DNA from: Sphingomonadales bacterium UBA2369
GTDB lineage: Bacteria; Pseudomonadota; Alphaproteobacteria; Sphingomonadales; Sphingomonadaceae
DNA: 64,000 nucleotides
Direction of reading: 5' to 3'
Assembly (NCBI GenBank): GCA_002344055.1
Contig: DDTH01000017.1
Span: 165,711-229,710, forward strand
The notes beneath the pieces are model-generated. The model was not told the DNA's origin, did no database searches, and was given only the letters and a program-made list of their open reading frames with translations. The position numbers and the translations under genes are program-made. Below are positions 35,249 through 45,056 of this stretch, one piece after another. The first letter of the stretch is position 1, and every line of letters begins with the position of its first letter.

Positions 35249-37738
35249 TCAAAGCGCACGCAGCGCCTGCGCGGGACGGGCGGCGAGGGCGGGCAGAGCG
35301 CCGATCAGGCCGATGACGAGCGTGAGGCCCGCTCCCGCGCCCAGGGTCGCCAGCACCGCGCCCCAATCGGGCGACCAGTCCAGTTCGAACAATTCCACCA
35401 CCACATACCAGCCGGCGCCCGTGCCGAGCGCGAGCGCTAGCAGGCTGAGGATGAACGCCAGCAGAGCGAATTCCATCGCCTGCAGACCCAGGATGCGGCC
35501 GCGCGTCGCGCCGAGCAGTTTCAGCAGCACGCTGTCATAGACGCGGGCCCGGCGGGAGGCGGCGAGCGCGCCGATCAGCACCGCGATGCCGGCAAGGATC
35601 GCGACCGCCCCGGCGGCACGGATCGCGGCGGCAAGCTGGCTCATCAGGCCGGAGACCGTGCTCAGCACGTCCTGGATGCGGACCGCGGAGACCGAAGGGA
35701 AATCGCGATTGATCGCGCGGGCGAAGGCCTGCTCGCGCTCCGTGGGCATGGTCGCCGTGCCCATGAGGCTGTGCGGCGCGGCGTCGAAGATGCCGGGCGA
35801 AAAGACGATGACGAAATTGATGCCGAGTCGTCCCCAATCGACCTCGCGCAGATTGGCGATCCGCGCCTCCACCTCCCGTCCCAGTACGGACACGGTGAGC
35901 GTATCGCCGACGCCCAGGCCGGCGGCGCGGGCATTCTCCGCGTCGAGCGAGACCAAAGGCGGGCCGCGATAGTCCGGTGCCCAATATTCCCCTTCGACGA
36001 CCCGCGCGCCTTCGGGAAGTGCGGCGGCGAAGGTGATGTTGCGGTCGCCGCGCAGGAACCAGGCGCCCTCCGGCAGCTCCGCCATATTGGCGATGCGGCG
36101 ATCGCCGATTGCGGTGACCGAGGCCCGGAGCGACGGCATCAGACGCAGTTCCGCATCCGGCGCGGCGCTGGCGGCGGTTGCGCGGAATCGCTCAGTGTCG
36201 CCGCTCGGCACGTCGAGAATGAAGAAGCTGGGCGCGCGGGCCGGGATGGTCGAACGGATCTGCGCCGACAGGTTGGATTCGATCACCGCAAGGGTGGTGA
36301 AGAGAGTCAGCCCGGCTCCGAGCGCCACGACCAGCCGGGACGTCTGCGCGCCGGGACGGTGCAGATTGGCCAGCGCCATCCGCACCAATGGCGCGCGCGG
36401 CTTCGGCAGGCGGGCGAGCGTCCAGCGGATCGCGGCGGCGAGCAGGCTCAGGAGGAGCAGGAGGAGGAGCGCCGCCGCAATGAAGCCGAGCGCGAAGCCC
36501 GGCATCGGTGCGGTCCACACCGCCAGTGCCGCAATCCCCGCGCCGGCGGCCAGCGCCGCCGCATAAGCCCAAAACGGCGCGCGGGCGCTATCCTCCACGC
36601 CACCGCGCAACAGGCTCGCGGACGGCACGCTGCGGGCGCGGGCAAGCGGTACGAGCGCGAAGGCGAAAGCGGCCAGGAGGCCGTATCCGGCCGCAAGGAT
36701 CAGCGCGAAGGGATAGATGCCGGTGCCGGGCGGAACCGGTATGGCATCCCCCGCCGCCCAGACGACCAGCGACGGCACCGCCGCCCCCGCGGCCAGCCCG
36801 AAGAGGATGGCGACCGCGGCAACGAGACCGATCTGGACCAGATAGATGCGGAAGATCATGGCGGAGGTCGCGCCGAGCGTCTTCAGCATCGCGATCGCGC
36901 CGCGCTTGCCGTCGAGATAGGAACCAACGCCATTGCCGACGCCGATCCCCGCCACGATCAGCGCGCTGAGGCCGACGAGCGTCAGGAACTGGCCGAGCCG
37001 TTCGAGAAAGCGGCGGGTGCCGGGCGCGGCGTTCAGCCGGTCCTCGACCTTCAGCCCCGCGGCCGGAAAGCCGCGCTGTAGGCGGCGCGTCGCCTCCGCC
37101 GGATCGGCCGTGGCCGGGATCTTCATCCGGTAGGCCGCGATAAACAGACTGCCGGGCCGGATCAGGCGCGTCGCGTTCAGGCCGTCCACATCCATCATCG
37201 CGCTGGGGCCGAGCGCGAAACCCTGGCTGACCCAGTCCGGCTCGCTTTCGATCACGCCGATGACACGGAACGTGCCTTCGCCGATGCGCAGGTCGGAGCC
37301 GACACCGACGCCGAGCTTGTCGGCCAGTTCCGGGCCGATCGCGACCTGCATGCCGCGCGGCCGATCGGCAAGCGCGCCGTCGCGAAGGCGGAACTCGCCG
37401 TAAAAAGGATAGAGGTCATCGACGCCCTTCAGTTCGACCAGGGCCGGATCGCCGCCGCCGCCCGGGGCCGCCATGGCGCGCATGCGGACGAGGCGGCTGA
37501 CCTCACCTTCACGAGCGAAGGCCGCCAGTTCCTCCGGAGTGGCGGCGCGCTGGTTCATCTCGACCTGCACATCGCCGCCGAGGATCGCCTGCCCCTGATC
37601 CGACAATCCGGAAAGCACCGCCGCAGTCAGGCTGCCGACCCCGGCCAGCGCCATCACGCCGAGGAACAGGCAGACGGCCAGCAGGCGCAGTCCGGCGAAC
37701 CCGCCACGCAGATCGCGCAGCGCGAGGCGAAGGGTCAC
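35249..37738 (-). CDS. ybbP: FtsX-family ABC transporter permease, YbbP-like
   Basis: An 829-residue permease. The N-terminus has a membrane helix after GFAGLRLLAVCLFLGVMALAGVG, followed by a large periplasmic MacB-like domain. Then come two sets of four or so membrane helices, one containing GVGNGVGSYLDGKRGAIAMLKTLGATSAMIF and the last RARVYDSVLLKLLGATRGRILGLQAMEFALLA. Both are FtsX coupling-helix signatures, so two permease halves are fused. It overlaps the ATPase gene by 4 bp (ATGA). The complex is the predicted partner of TesA. Confidence 0.9.
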   Translation of the reverse strand: MTLRLALRDLRGGFAGLRLLAVCLFLGVMALAGVGSLTAAVLSGLSDQGQAILGGDVQVEMNQRAATPEELAAFAREGEVSRLVRMRAMAAPGGGGDPALVELKGVDDLYPFYGEFRLRDGALADRPRGMQVAIGPELADKLGVGVGSDLRIGEGTFRVIGVIESEPDWVSQGFALGPSAMMDVDGLNATRLIRPGSLFIAAYRMKIPATADPAEATRRLQRGFPAAGLKVEDRLNAAPGTRRFLERLGQFLTLVGLSALIVAGIGVGNGVGSYLDGKRGAIAMLKTLGATSAMIFRIYLVQIGLVAAVAILFGLAAGAAVPSLVVWAAGDAIPVPPGTGIYPFALILAAGYGLLAAFAFALVPLARARSVPSASLLRGGVEDSARAPFWAYAAALAAGAGIAALAVWTAPMPGFALGFIAAALLLLLLLSLLAAAIRWTLARLPKPRAPLVRMALANLHRPGAQTSRLVVALGAGLTLFTTLAVIESNLSAQIRSTIPARAPSFFILDVPSGDTERFRATAASAAPDAELRLMPSLRASVTAIGDRRIANMAELPEGAWFLRGDRNITFAAALPEGARVVEGEYWAPDYRGPPLVSLDAENARAAGLGVGDTLTVSVLGREVEARIANLREVDWGRLGINFVIVFSPGIFDAAPHSLMGTATMPTEREQAFARAINRDFPSVSAVRIQDVLSTVSGLMSQLAAAIRAAGAVAILAGIAVLIGALAASRRARVYDSVLLKLLGATRGRILGLQAMEFALLAFILSLLALALGTGAGWYVVVELFELDWSPDWGAVLATLGAGAGLTLVIGLIGALPALAARPAQALRAL

Positions 37739-38421
37739 GCCTTTCTATCCCGAACGATCCGCCCGTCGCTCATTTCGAGGACGCGGCCGCAACGGGCGGC
37801 AAGGGCGGGATCGTGGGTGATGACGAACAGGGTCGCCTGCGTTTCGAGCTGCCGCGCGAAGAGAAGGTCGAGAATCGCCGCGCCGGTGGCGGCATCGAGA
37901 TTGCCCGTCGGCTCATCGGCGAACAAAAGCGCCGGCCGCGGCGCAAGTGCGCGGGCGATGGCGACGCGCTGCTGCTCGCCGCCGGAAAGCTGGACCGGAT
38001 AATGGCCGGGGCGATGGCCGAGCCCGACCGCTTCCAGCTCGGCCGCGGCGCGTACGAAGGCATCGCCCTCCCCGGCCAATTCCATCGGCACCGCGACATT
38101 TTCCAGCGCCGTCATGGTCGGGAGCAGATGGAAGGCCTGCAGCACGATGCCAATCCGGCCGCGACGGGTCTTTGCCAGCGCATCCTCGTTCATGCCGGTA
38201 AAGTCGGCACCGGCAATGCGCACATTGCCACCGCTCGGGCGCTCCATGCCGGAAAGGATCGCCATCAGCGACGATTTTCCCGAGCCGGAGGGGCCGAGCA
38301 ACGCCACCGTCTCGCCCGCCTCCACCTGCAGATCAACGCCGCGCAGAATCTCCACACGCGCGGCGCGGCTCCCAAGCGAGAGCGTGACATTGTTCGCGTC
38401 GATGACGTAGGGGTCTGGCAT
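37735..38421 (-). CDS. ybbA: ABC transporter ATP-binding protein, YbbA/LolD-like
   Basis: A 228-residue ATPase. Walker A is LLGPSGSGKSSLMA, the Q-loop follows at VLQAFHLLPTMTALENV, the signature is QLSGGEQQRVAIARAL, and Walker B is ALLFADEPTGNLD, with the His switch in FVITHD. The FHLLPTMTALENVAVP block is characteristic of MacB/LolD-type ATPases. The ATG overlaps the start codon of the divergent tesA, so its promoter lies within that gene. It is co-transcribed with ybbP. Confidence 0.93.
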   Translation of the reverse strand: MPDPYVIDANNVTLSLGSRAARVEILRGVDLQVEAGETVALLGPSGSGKSSLMAILSGMERPSGGNVRIAGADFTGMNEDALAKTRRGRIGIVLQAFHLLPTMTALENVAVPMELAGEGDAFVRAAAELEAVGLGHRPGHYPVQLSGGEQQRVAIARALAPRPALLFADEPTGNLDAATGAAILDLLFARQLETQATLFVITHDPALAARCGRVLEMSDGRIVRDRKA

Positions 38422-39145
38422 GTCGGGAGAGCAACCTGAAGCGGGCCACGGGCCATATGTCGGCCGCCGCGCCTTTGTCCATCTCGGCCTCGCCGCGCTC
38501 GTTGCCTTGCCGCTGGCGGCACGGGCGCATCACACGGCCGAGCATGACGGCGGACCGGAAACGGCGGCGCCGCAGCCGGGGTCGGGCGATGTCCACATCC
38601 TCGCCTTCGGCGACAGCCTGACCGCCGGCTTCGGTCTGCCCAGGCGGCAGGGCTTCGCGCCGCAGCTGGAAGCCTATCTGAGGCGGCAGGGCGTGCGTGC
38701 CTTCGTCACCAATGGCGGCGTGTCGGGGGACACGGCGGCGCAGGGGCGGCAGCGGCTGGACTTCACGCTGGGCGGGATGGCGCAGAAACCGCAGCTCGCC
38801 ATCATTGCGCTCGGGGCCAACGACATGCTGCGCGGCCTCGATCCGGCGCAGACCAAGGCCGATCTCGACGCGATCCTGACCGAATTGAAACGCCGCGACA
38901 TTCGCGTGTTGCTGTCCGGGATGATCGCGTCACCGAATCTGGGCGAGGATTATGCGGCGCGCTTCAACGCCATCTATCCCGATCTCGCGGCCCGGCACCA
39001 CGCCGTGCTCCACCCCTTCTTCCTCGACGGCGTGGCCGGCGACCGCACGCTCAATCAGCCGGACGGACTCCACCCCACTTTCGCGGGGATCAGGAAGATG
39101 GTCGTCGGGATCGCCCCCAAGGTGATGGAAGCGCTGCCGCGCTAG
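38420..39145 (+). CDS. tesA: SGNH arylesterase/lysophospholipase, TesA-like
   Basis: A 241-residue hydrolase. Block I is ILAFGDSLTAGFG, with catalytic Ser, block II is in TNGGVSGDTAAQGRQRL, block III is GANDMLRG and block V is DGLHPTFAG, with catalytic Asp and His. The N-terminus carries GRRAFVHLGLAALVALPLAARA, a possible twin-arginine signal. TesA beside ybbA-ybbP is a known conserved pairing. The ATG is the only start before the conserved part and overlaps the ybbA start codon. Confidence 0.9.
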   Translation: MSGEQPEAGHGPYVGRRAFVHLGLAALVALPLAARAHHTAEHDGGPETAAPQPGSGDVHILAFGDSLTAGFGLPRRQGFAPQLEAYLRRQGVRAFVTNGGVSGDTAAQGRQRLDFTLGGMAQKPQLAIIALGANDMLRGLDPAQTKADLDAILTELKRRDIRVLLSGMIASPNLGEDYAARFNAIYPDLAARHHAVLHPFFLDGVAGDRTLNQPDGLHPTFAGIRKMVVGIAPKVMEALPR

Positions 39146-39148
39146 GCT

Positions 39149-39466
39149 TCAAGCCAGCACCAGTTCCCGGCCGAAATGCAGGCCGATGCGGCCGCCCTTG
39201 ATCCAGCGGACCGAGGCGTGGACCGGCGTGCAGCCGTCGAACACGATGACGACATGATCGTCCAGCGTCGGCTGCGCCTTGGTCTCCACCATCGCGCCGT
39301 GCGTGGAGATGTTGATCACGATCGCGTCGGCGGCGCGGCCGCGCAGGAAGATGGTCGCCGTCCGGCCCTCGCCGTCACGCCTTTCCTCCGTGCGCAATTC
39401 TTCGCGCATGAGGTTGCGCGGCAGCGCCAGCGCCCGTTCGCGGACATGATCCCGCACACTCTGCAT
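39149..39466 (-). CDS. PilZ domain protein
   Basis: A 105-residue single-domain protein. An arginine-rich segment (RTEERRDGEGR) is followed by the strand INISTHGAMVE, which has the N-I-S-x-x-G form of the PilZ (D/N)xSxxG motif, and WIKGGRIGLHFGREL at the end. PilZ domains bind cyclic-di-GMP, which would link it to the yfiN-like cyclase at 20.3 kb. The RxxxR motif is not clean, so binding is uncertain. It stops 3 bp from the convergent tesA stop. Confidence 0.75.
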   Translation of the reverse strand: MQSVRDHVRERALALPRNLMREELRTEERRDGEGRTATIFLRGRAADAIVINISTHGAMVETKAQPTLDDHVVIVFDGCTPVHASVRWIKGGRIGLHFGRELVLA

Positions 39467-39539
39467 CGCGTCTCGACCCCTTTGTTTCGGGACCGGGATT
39501 AACGATGAGGCGTTACCAAAGGCCTAGCGGCGCGCGGCC

Positions 39540-42500
39540 TCAATCGCCGTCGGTATGCGCCCCGGCCCCGCCGCCGCTGCCGCCGCCATTCTCCCAGAAA
39601 TAAGGCTGGCGTTGACGATTGCCGGTAACCGTCTCGTTCAGCGTCGCGGCGTCGTAGAGACGGCCGTTCAGCATGACGTGGCTGATCTTGTCGGTGTTGC
39701 GGATATCCTCCAGCGGGTTCGCGGTCATCACCACGAGATCGGCCAGCTTGCCCGGCTCGATCGTGCCGAGGTCGCGGAAGCCATAGCCGCGTGCCGGATC
39801 GACGGTCGCATGCTGCAGCGCCTGCAGCGGCGTCGCGCCGCCGCGCACGAAGCTCCACATCTCCCAATGGCTGCCAAGCCCCTGCTGCTGGCCATGCGCG
39901 CCGATCGTCACGGTGACGCCGCGATTGGCCAGGCGCTGCGCCTCGCGCGCCGCATATTGATCGACGAACTGCTCGGCCGGGCCGGTCTCCGTGCGCACCC
40001 GATCGGCCAGCGCGCCCGGCGGGGCGTGGCGGCTGAGGATCGGATGGCGCCAGACCTGCGTCGCCTGCGCCCAATAGGGATCGCCGGCAAGACCGCCATA
40101 GGTCACGACCAACGTCGGATTATAGGTGACGCGGGTCTGCGACCACATGCTCACCACATCCTCATACAGCCGCGCCTGCGGGACATTGTGCTCCAGCGTG
40201 GTGTTGCCGTCCTGAACGAGGGCGATGTCCATGCCGAAGAGCGAGCCGCCCTCGGGCACGACCATGATGCCGAGCTGACGCGCCGCGGCAGCGACCATTT
40301 GCCGCTGGTTGCGGCGCGGCTGGTTGTAATTCTTGATCGACACCGCGCCTTCCGCCTGAAGGCGGCGGACGTGGTTCAGCGCATCTTCGTAGCTGTCGAT
40401 CTGGGCATAGCGGAACGCGCTGCGCGCGCCGTAGACGATCTCGCCCGACGAATAGGTGCGCGGCGCGAGGATCAGCCCGGCCCGCTGCATCTCGCTCGCC
40501 GCGAACACTTCACTGGCGGTGCTGGACGGATCGTGCGTCGTCGTGACGCCGAGCGCCAGATGCGAGAGCTGCGACCAATTCTGCTGCGGGATCAGATCGT
40601 CGGTACCGTAGGGGCCGTGCGCGTGGCCGTCGATGAAGCCGGGCGTGATGGTGCGGCCGGCCAGATCGACCTGCTGCGCACCCGCTGGAATGGCGGTGCT
40701 GCCGCGCGGGCCGACGGCGCGGATGCGGTTGCCGTCGATGATGACCACGCCATCCTCGATCACGCCGCCATTGGCGTCGGCCATGGTGACGATGCGCGCG
40801 CCGACCAAAGCGACAATGCCGGCCGGCACGTCGGCGGGAACGGTGACCGACAGGTTCGTGCCCGTCGTCGGCGGGGTGTAGCTCGTGCCGGGCGCGCGGG
40901 CGGTGATCGCGCCCTGATCGGCGGTGTAGAGGTTCGGCCCGAGCGTCCACACGAAACGGTTGCCGGCCCACGAGCCATAGGCGCTGGCCGCATTGGTGAT
41001 CCGCGTCACCGGCATCGGCCCGGAGCGGCTGGACAGGTTCATCACCGCCGCGCCGCCGAAGAAGGGCACGGCGAAGAAATTGTAATTCTCGCGGAAGGCC
41101 AGAGCCCGGCCGTCCGGCGAGACTTCGAAATTGGTGATCAGCTCGCCCTCGGCATGGACGCGGCGATTGCCGCCCAGCAGGTCGGTGCTGACCAGGCGGC
41201 GCTTCTGATTCTCGTTGACCTCGAAGAACACCCGGTCGCTCGTCGCGCCGAATTGGGGGGAGCCGCCGCTGCCCGACACGCGCGCGGGCGCACCGCCAGC
41301 CGTCGCGATGCGATAGATGCCGTCCTCGCCCGAATAGAGGCTGGAGGTCAGAAAGCCGCCGCTGCCGCGCTCGAACACGATGGTCTGGCCATCGGGCGAG
41401 AAGCGCGGGCGGGCATAATGGCCGGGGGCGCTGGTCACGGTGCGCTGGCCGGAGCCGTCGGCCGCGACGGTGCGGATTTCACCGAGGCGCTGGTCGTTCC
41501 AGGAGACGAAGACGATGGAGCGGCCGTCGCGCGACCAGCTCGGCCAGAGCTGGAAATCGCCGTCAGGCGCGGTCAGGCGGCGCGGCTGGGCATTGCCGGT
41601 CGCGGCGCGGATCCACAGACGGCCGAGACTTTCGTAGACGATCTGGCTGCCGTCCGGCGACAGATTCGGAAAGCGGATCATCCGCGTCGTGACGTTCGCC
41701 GGGGCGGCGTCGATCGCCGGCAGCACCGGATCGATCACGGCGCGCGTGTCGGCCACGCGGAACGGGATTTCGCTGGCATTGCCGCCTTCCGGCGCGATGC
41801 GGCGGATCTTGCCGCCCGCCCAGAAGACAATGGAGCGGCTGTCCGGCGTCCAGTCCATGTTCGGATAGACGCCCTGGATCGCCCAGGTCTCCTGCAGGTC
41901 GAGGTCCATATCGTCATAGATGCGCTGCTCGCGGCCGGACTCGAGGTCCTTCACGAACAGGCGACTCGTCCCGCCCTCGCGCCGCACGAAGGCCAGCCAG
42001 CGGCCGTCCGGCGACGGCGTCGGCCGCACCGCGCCGCCGGGGCCGCCGGCGACGGTGCTGCGCTCGCCGCTGTCGATCTCGTAGCGCTCGATCCGGAAGG
42101 CGCCTTCGTTCGAATCCTGCGCATATTGGAAAGTGCCGCCCGGCGAGGCGTCGCGGGTATAATAGATGGAGCGGCCGTCGGGCGCGAAGACCGGCTCGCC
42201 CAATTCCTTCTGATGCTGCGGATTGGGCCGCTCGATCAGCTGCTGGCCGCCGCCCGTACCGTTCACGTCATAGAGCCAGATCTCGCCGGTGCCGGCCGAA
42301 CGCTGCGTGGTGAAATGCTTGCGTGCGGCGATGAAGCGGCCGTCCGGACTCCAGGCCGGAGCGTTCAGCAGGGTGAAGGTCTCGCTGGTGATCGCCCGCG
42401 CACCCGTCCCGTCGGCGTTCATCACCCAGATATTGTCGCCGCCCGCGCGATCCGAGGTGAAGGCGATCCGCCGCCCGTCCGGCGAGAAGCGCGGCTGCTG

Positions 42501-42797
42501 GTCGTAAGCGAGACCCGAGGTGATCCGCCGCGGCGTGCCACCCGCAATGCCCATCACATAGATGTCGCCGAGCATGTCGAAGGCGATGCTCTGCCCGTCC
42601 GGCGAGACATCGACATTCATCCACGTGCCTTCGTCCGTGTCGATCCGCACCTGCCGGACAGTGGCGCCCGGCGGCGCGTTCACGTCCCACGCGGGCGCCT
42701 CGGCGCTGCCGCCCCGCGTTGCGCCGCGTTGCTGGGCATGGGCGATGGCGGTGGTCGAAAGCAGCATCAGCGTGGCGGCGGCGAAGCGCGTGAGCAT
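39540..42797 (-). CDS. Secreted TolB-type beta-propeller fused to amidohydrolase
   Basis: A 1085-residue protein. A signal peptide (cleavage near AHAQ) precedes repeated WD40-like PD40 units such as YDQQPRFSPDGRRIAFTSDR, up to about residue 620. The C-terminal half is an amidohydrolase domain. Its metal pair is in PGFIDGHAHGPYG, a central Lys is in AVSIKNYNQPRRN, His is in TTLEHNVPQ and ITIGAHGQQQGLGSHWEM, with the catalytic Asp region in LVVMTANPLEDI. Such proteins occur in several bacterial groups; the substrate is unknown. Confidence 0.88.
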   Translation of the reverse strand: MLTRFAAATLMLLSTTAIAHAQQRGATRGGSAEAPAWDVNAPPGATVRQVRIDTDEGTWMNVDVSPDGQSIAFDMLGDIYVMGIAGGTPRRITSGLAYDQQPRFSPDGRRIAFTSDRAGGDNIWVMNADGTGARAITSETFTLLNAPAWSPDGRFIAARKHFTTQRSAGTGEIWLYDVNGTGGGQQLIERPNPQHQKELGEPVFAPDGRSIYYTRDASPGGTFQYAQDSNEGAFRIERYEIDSGERSTVAGGPGGAVRPTPSPDGRWLAFVRREGGTSRLFVKDLESGREQRIYDDMDLDLQETWAIQGVYPNMDWTPDSRSIVFWAGGKIRRIAPEGGNASEIPFRVADTRAVIDPVLPAIDAAPANVTTRMIRFPNLSPDGSQIVYESLGRLWIRAATGNAQPRRLTAPDGDFQLWPSWSRDGRSIVFVSWNDQRLGEIRTVAADGSGQRTVTSAPGHYARPRFSPDGQTIVFERGSGGFLTSSLYSGEDGIYRIATAGGAPARVSGSGGSPQFGATSDRVFFEVNENQKRRLVSTDLLGGNRRVHAEGELITNFEVSPDGRALAFRENYNFFAVPFFGGAAVMNLSSRSGPMPVTRITNAASAYGSWAGNRFVWTLGPNLYTADQGAITARAPGTSYTPPTTGTNLSVTVPADVPAGIVALVGARIVTMADANGGVIEDGVVIIDGNRIRAVGPRGSTAIPAGAQQVDLAGRTITPGFIDGHAHGPYGTDDLIPQQNWSQLSHLALGVTTTHDPSSTASEVFAASEMQRAGLILAPRTYSSGEIVYGARSAFRYAQIDSYEDALNHVRRLQAEGAVSIKNYNQPRRNQRQMVAAAARQLGIMVVPEGGSLFGMDIALVQDGNTTLEHNVPQARLYEDVVSMWSQTRVTYNPTLVVTYGGLAGDPYWAQATQVWRHPILSRHAPPGALADRVRTETGPAEQFVDQYAAREAQRLANRGVTVTIGAHGQQQGLGSHWEMWSFVRGGATPLQALQHATVDPARGYGFRDLGTIEPGKLADLVVMTANPLEDIRNTDKISHVMLNGRLYDAATLNETVTGNRQRQPYFWENGGGSGGGAGAHTDGD

Positions 42798-42890
42798 GTC
42801 GAATATTCTCCCTGTCCAGCGGATCGCGCCCGCCGGTTATTGGCCCGATGCGCTGGTGCCTTATCCGGACAGGACAGGCAAGCGGGGCGG

Positions 42891-44948
42891 CTATTCCTCG
42901 AACGCCGCCTTCAGCTCGGCCAGCCACACGTCGGCATTGCCGTCGCTGGGGGCGCGCCAGTCGCCGCGGGGGCTCAATGCGCCGCCGGCGCTGACCTTCG
43001 GCGAATTGGGGATGGCCGAGCGCTTGAACTGGCTGATCTGGAAGAAGCGGAAGAGGAAGGTCTCCAGCCATTCGCGGATGGTGGCAAGGTCGTAGTCGCG
43101 CTTGAGATGTTCGGGATAATCGAACGGCCACAGGCCCGCATCGACATCCTTCCAGGCCTGCCAGGCGAGATAGGCGACCTTGGACGGCTTCTGGCCGTGG
43201 CGCAGGATGTGGAACAGGAAGAAATCGTGCAGCTCGTACGGCCCGATCCGGTCCTCCGTCGATTGCATCGCGCCATCCGCGTCGGGCGGGACCAGCTCCG
43301 GTGAGATCTTCGTCTGCAGGATCGCGTCGAGCACCCGGTCCGTATCGGCATCGAACTGGCCGGACTTGATCGCCCAGCGGACGAGATACTGGATCAACGT
43401 CTTCGGCACCCCGGCATTGACGCCGTAATGGCTCATCTGGTCGCCGACGCCGTAGGTCGACCAGCCGAGCGCGATTTCACTCAGATCGCCGGTGCCGACG
43501 ACGAAGCCGCCGCGATGATTGGCGAGACGGAAGAGATAGTCCGTGCGTAGGCCCGCCTGCACATTTTCGAACGTCACGTCATAGACAGGCTGCCCCGACG
43601 CATAGGGATGGCCCATATCCTTCAGCATCTGCTCGGCGGCCGGACGGATGTCGATTTCCGCGCCTTCGATGCCAAGCGCGCGCATCAGCGCCCAGGCATT
43701 GTCCTTGGTGTGATCGCTCGTCGCGAAACCGGGCATGGTGTAGCCGAGAATGGTGGAGCGCGGCAGGCCAAGCCAGTCGCAGGTCTTGGCCGCGACGATC
43801 AGCGCATGGGTTGAATCCAGCCCCCCCGACACGCCGATGACGAGATGCTTGCCCTTCGTCGCCTGAAAGCGCGTGGCGAGGCCCTGCACCTGAATGTTGA
43901 ACGCCTCGTAGCAATCCTGATCGAGCTGCTCGCGCCGATTGGGCACGTAGGGGAAGCGGCGCAGCGGCCGTTCGAGACCCAAATCGGCACAGCCAGGACT
44001 GTGCGCGAAGGTGACGCGGCGGAAGCGCGTTTCGGGATCGCCAGCGGCGCGGGCGCTGTCGTTGAAGGTGCCGTTGCGCATGCGCTCCTGCCGCAGCCGC
44101 TGCACATCGACATCGGCCACGGCGAGTTCGGCGCCGCGATCGAAGCGGCCGGTCGCCGCGAGCAGGTCGCCCGCCTCGTAGATCGAACCCTGCCCGTCCC
44201 AGGCGAGGTCGGTCGTGCTCTCGCCGGGGCCGCTGGCAGAAAAGACGTAGGCGGCAATCGCGCGGTTCGATTGCGAGGCGCAGAGCAGGGCGCGCTCGTC
44301 CGCTTTGCCGATCGTGATGTTGGAGGCGCTCAGGTTGCAGAGGATCAGCGCCCCGGCCAGCGCGCCATGAGTCGAGGGCGGCAGCGGCGCCCAGAAATCC
44401 TCGCAAATCTCGGCATGGAAGATGAAGTCGGGCAGATCGTCGGCGGCGAAGATCAGGTCCGTCCCGAACGGCGCGCGCTGCCCGGCGAAATCCGCCTCCA
44501 GCCCGGTCAGCCCCATACCGGATGCGAACCAGCGTTTCTCATAATATTCGCGGTAATTGGGCAGGAAGGTCTTGGGCACGATGCCCAGGATCACGCCGCG
44601 CGCGAGCACGATCGCCGTATTGTACAGCCGCCCGCCCCGCCGCACCGGCGCGCCGACGATCATGATCGTGGACAGACTCGCGGTTTCCGCCGCAAGCCGC
44701 GCCACGCCGGCCTCAACCGCGTCTAGAAACGCCTCCTGCAGATGCAGGTCGTCAACCGCGTAGGAGGAGATGTTGAGTTCGGGAAATACGGCCAGATCGA
44801 CGCCCCGTGCCGCCGCATCCTTCGCCAGCGCGATCGTCTGGTCGACGTTGAAGACAATATCTCCGGCCGATGCGGACGGGCTTGCCGCCGCCACCCGGAC
44901 GAAACCGTGGCGGTGAATCGATTCAAACGGCTGCCGTTTCGTCACCAA
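42891..44948 (-). CDS. nadE: Glutamine-dependent NAD+ synthetase
   Basis: A 685-residue enzyme that amidates nicotinate adenine dinucleotide. The N-terminal nitrilase-like glutaminase has the E57-K126-C182 triad (VFPELNISSY, IVPKTFLPNY, HAEICEDFW). The C-terminal synthetase has the ATP PP-loop SGGLDS at residues 373-378 and GTGDLSEIALGWSTYG. The length agrees with the bacterial two-domain form of about 680 residues. It is transcribed alone; a 108-bp gap separates it from the next, divergent gene. Confidence 0.95.
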   Translation of the reverse strand: MVTKRQPFESIHRHGFVRVAAASPSASAGDIVFNVDQTIALAKDAAARGVDLAVFPELNISSYAVDDLHLQEAFLDAVEAGVARLAAETASLSTIMIVGAPVRRGGRLYNTAIVLARGVILGIVPKTFLPNYREYYEKRWFASGMGLTGLEADFAGQRAPFGTDLIFAADDLPDFIFHAEICEDFWAPLPPSTHGALAGALILCNLSASNITIGKADERALLCASQSNRAIAAYVFSASGPGESTTDLAWDGQGSIYEAGDLLAATGRFDRGAELAVADVDVQRLRQERMRNGTFNDSARAAGDPETRFRRVTFAHSPGCADLGLERPLRRFPYVPNRREQLDQDCYEAFNIQVQGLATRFQATKGKHLVIGVSGGLDSTHALIVAAKTCDWLGLPRSTILGYTMPGFATSDHTKDNAWALMRALGIEGAEIDIRPAAEQMLKDMGHPYASGQPVYDVTFENVQAGLRTDYLFRLANHRGGFVVGTGDLSEIALGWSTYGVGDQMSHYGVNAGVPKTLIQYLVRWAIKSGQFDADTDRVLDAILQTKISPELVPPDADGAMQSTEDRIGPYELHDFFLFHILRHGQKPSKVAYLAWQAWKDVDAGLWPFDYPEHLKRDYDLATIREWLETFLFRFFQISQFKRSAIPNSPKVSAGGALSPRGDWRAPSDGNADVWLAELKAAFEE

Positions 44949-45056
44949 CCTTCATCCCTCGCCATCGTGTCACGCCGCCATATAGTTTCGGATGCGGAAC
45001 CGCACCTGTTTCCATATGTTCCTCGTGCAAACGCCAAAGCACACAGGGGTTCCCGC

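Noticed and set aside
39555..43304. 1249-codon plus-strand frame opposite the amidohydrolase and nadE
   Set aside because: It runs antisense to two clear genes with strong motifs and has the composition of a mirror frame.
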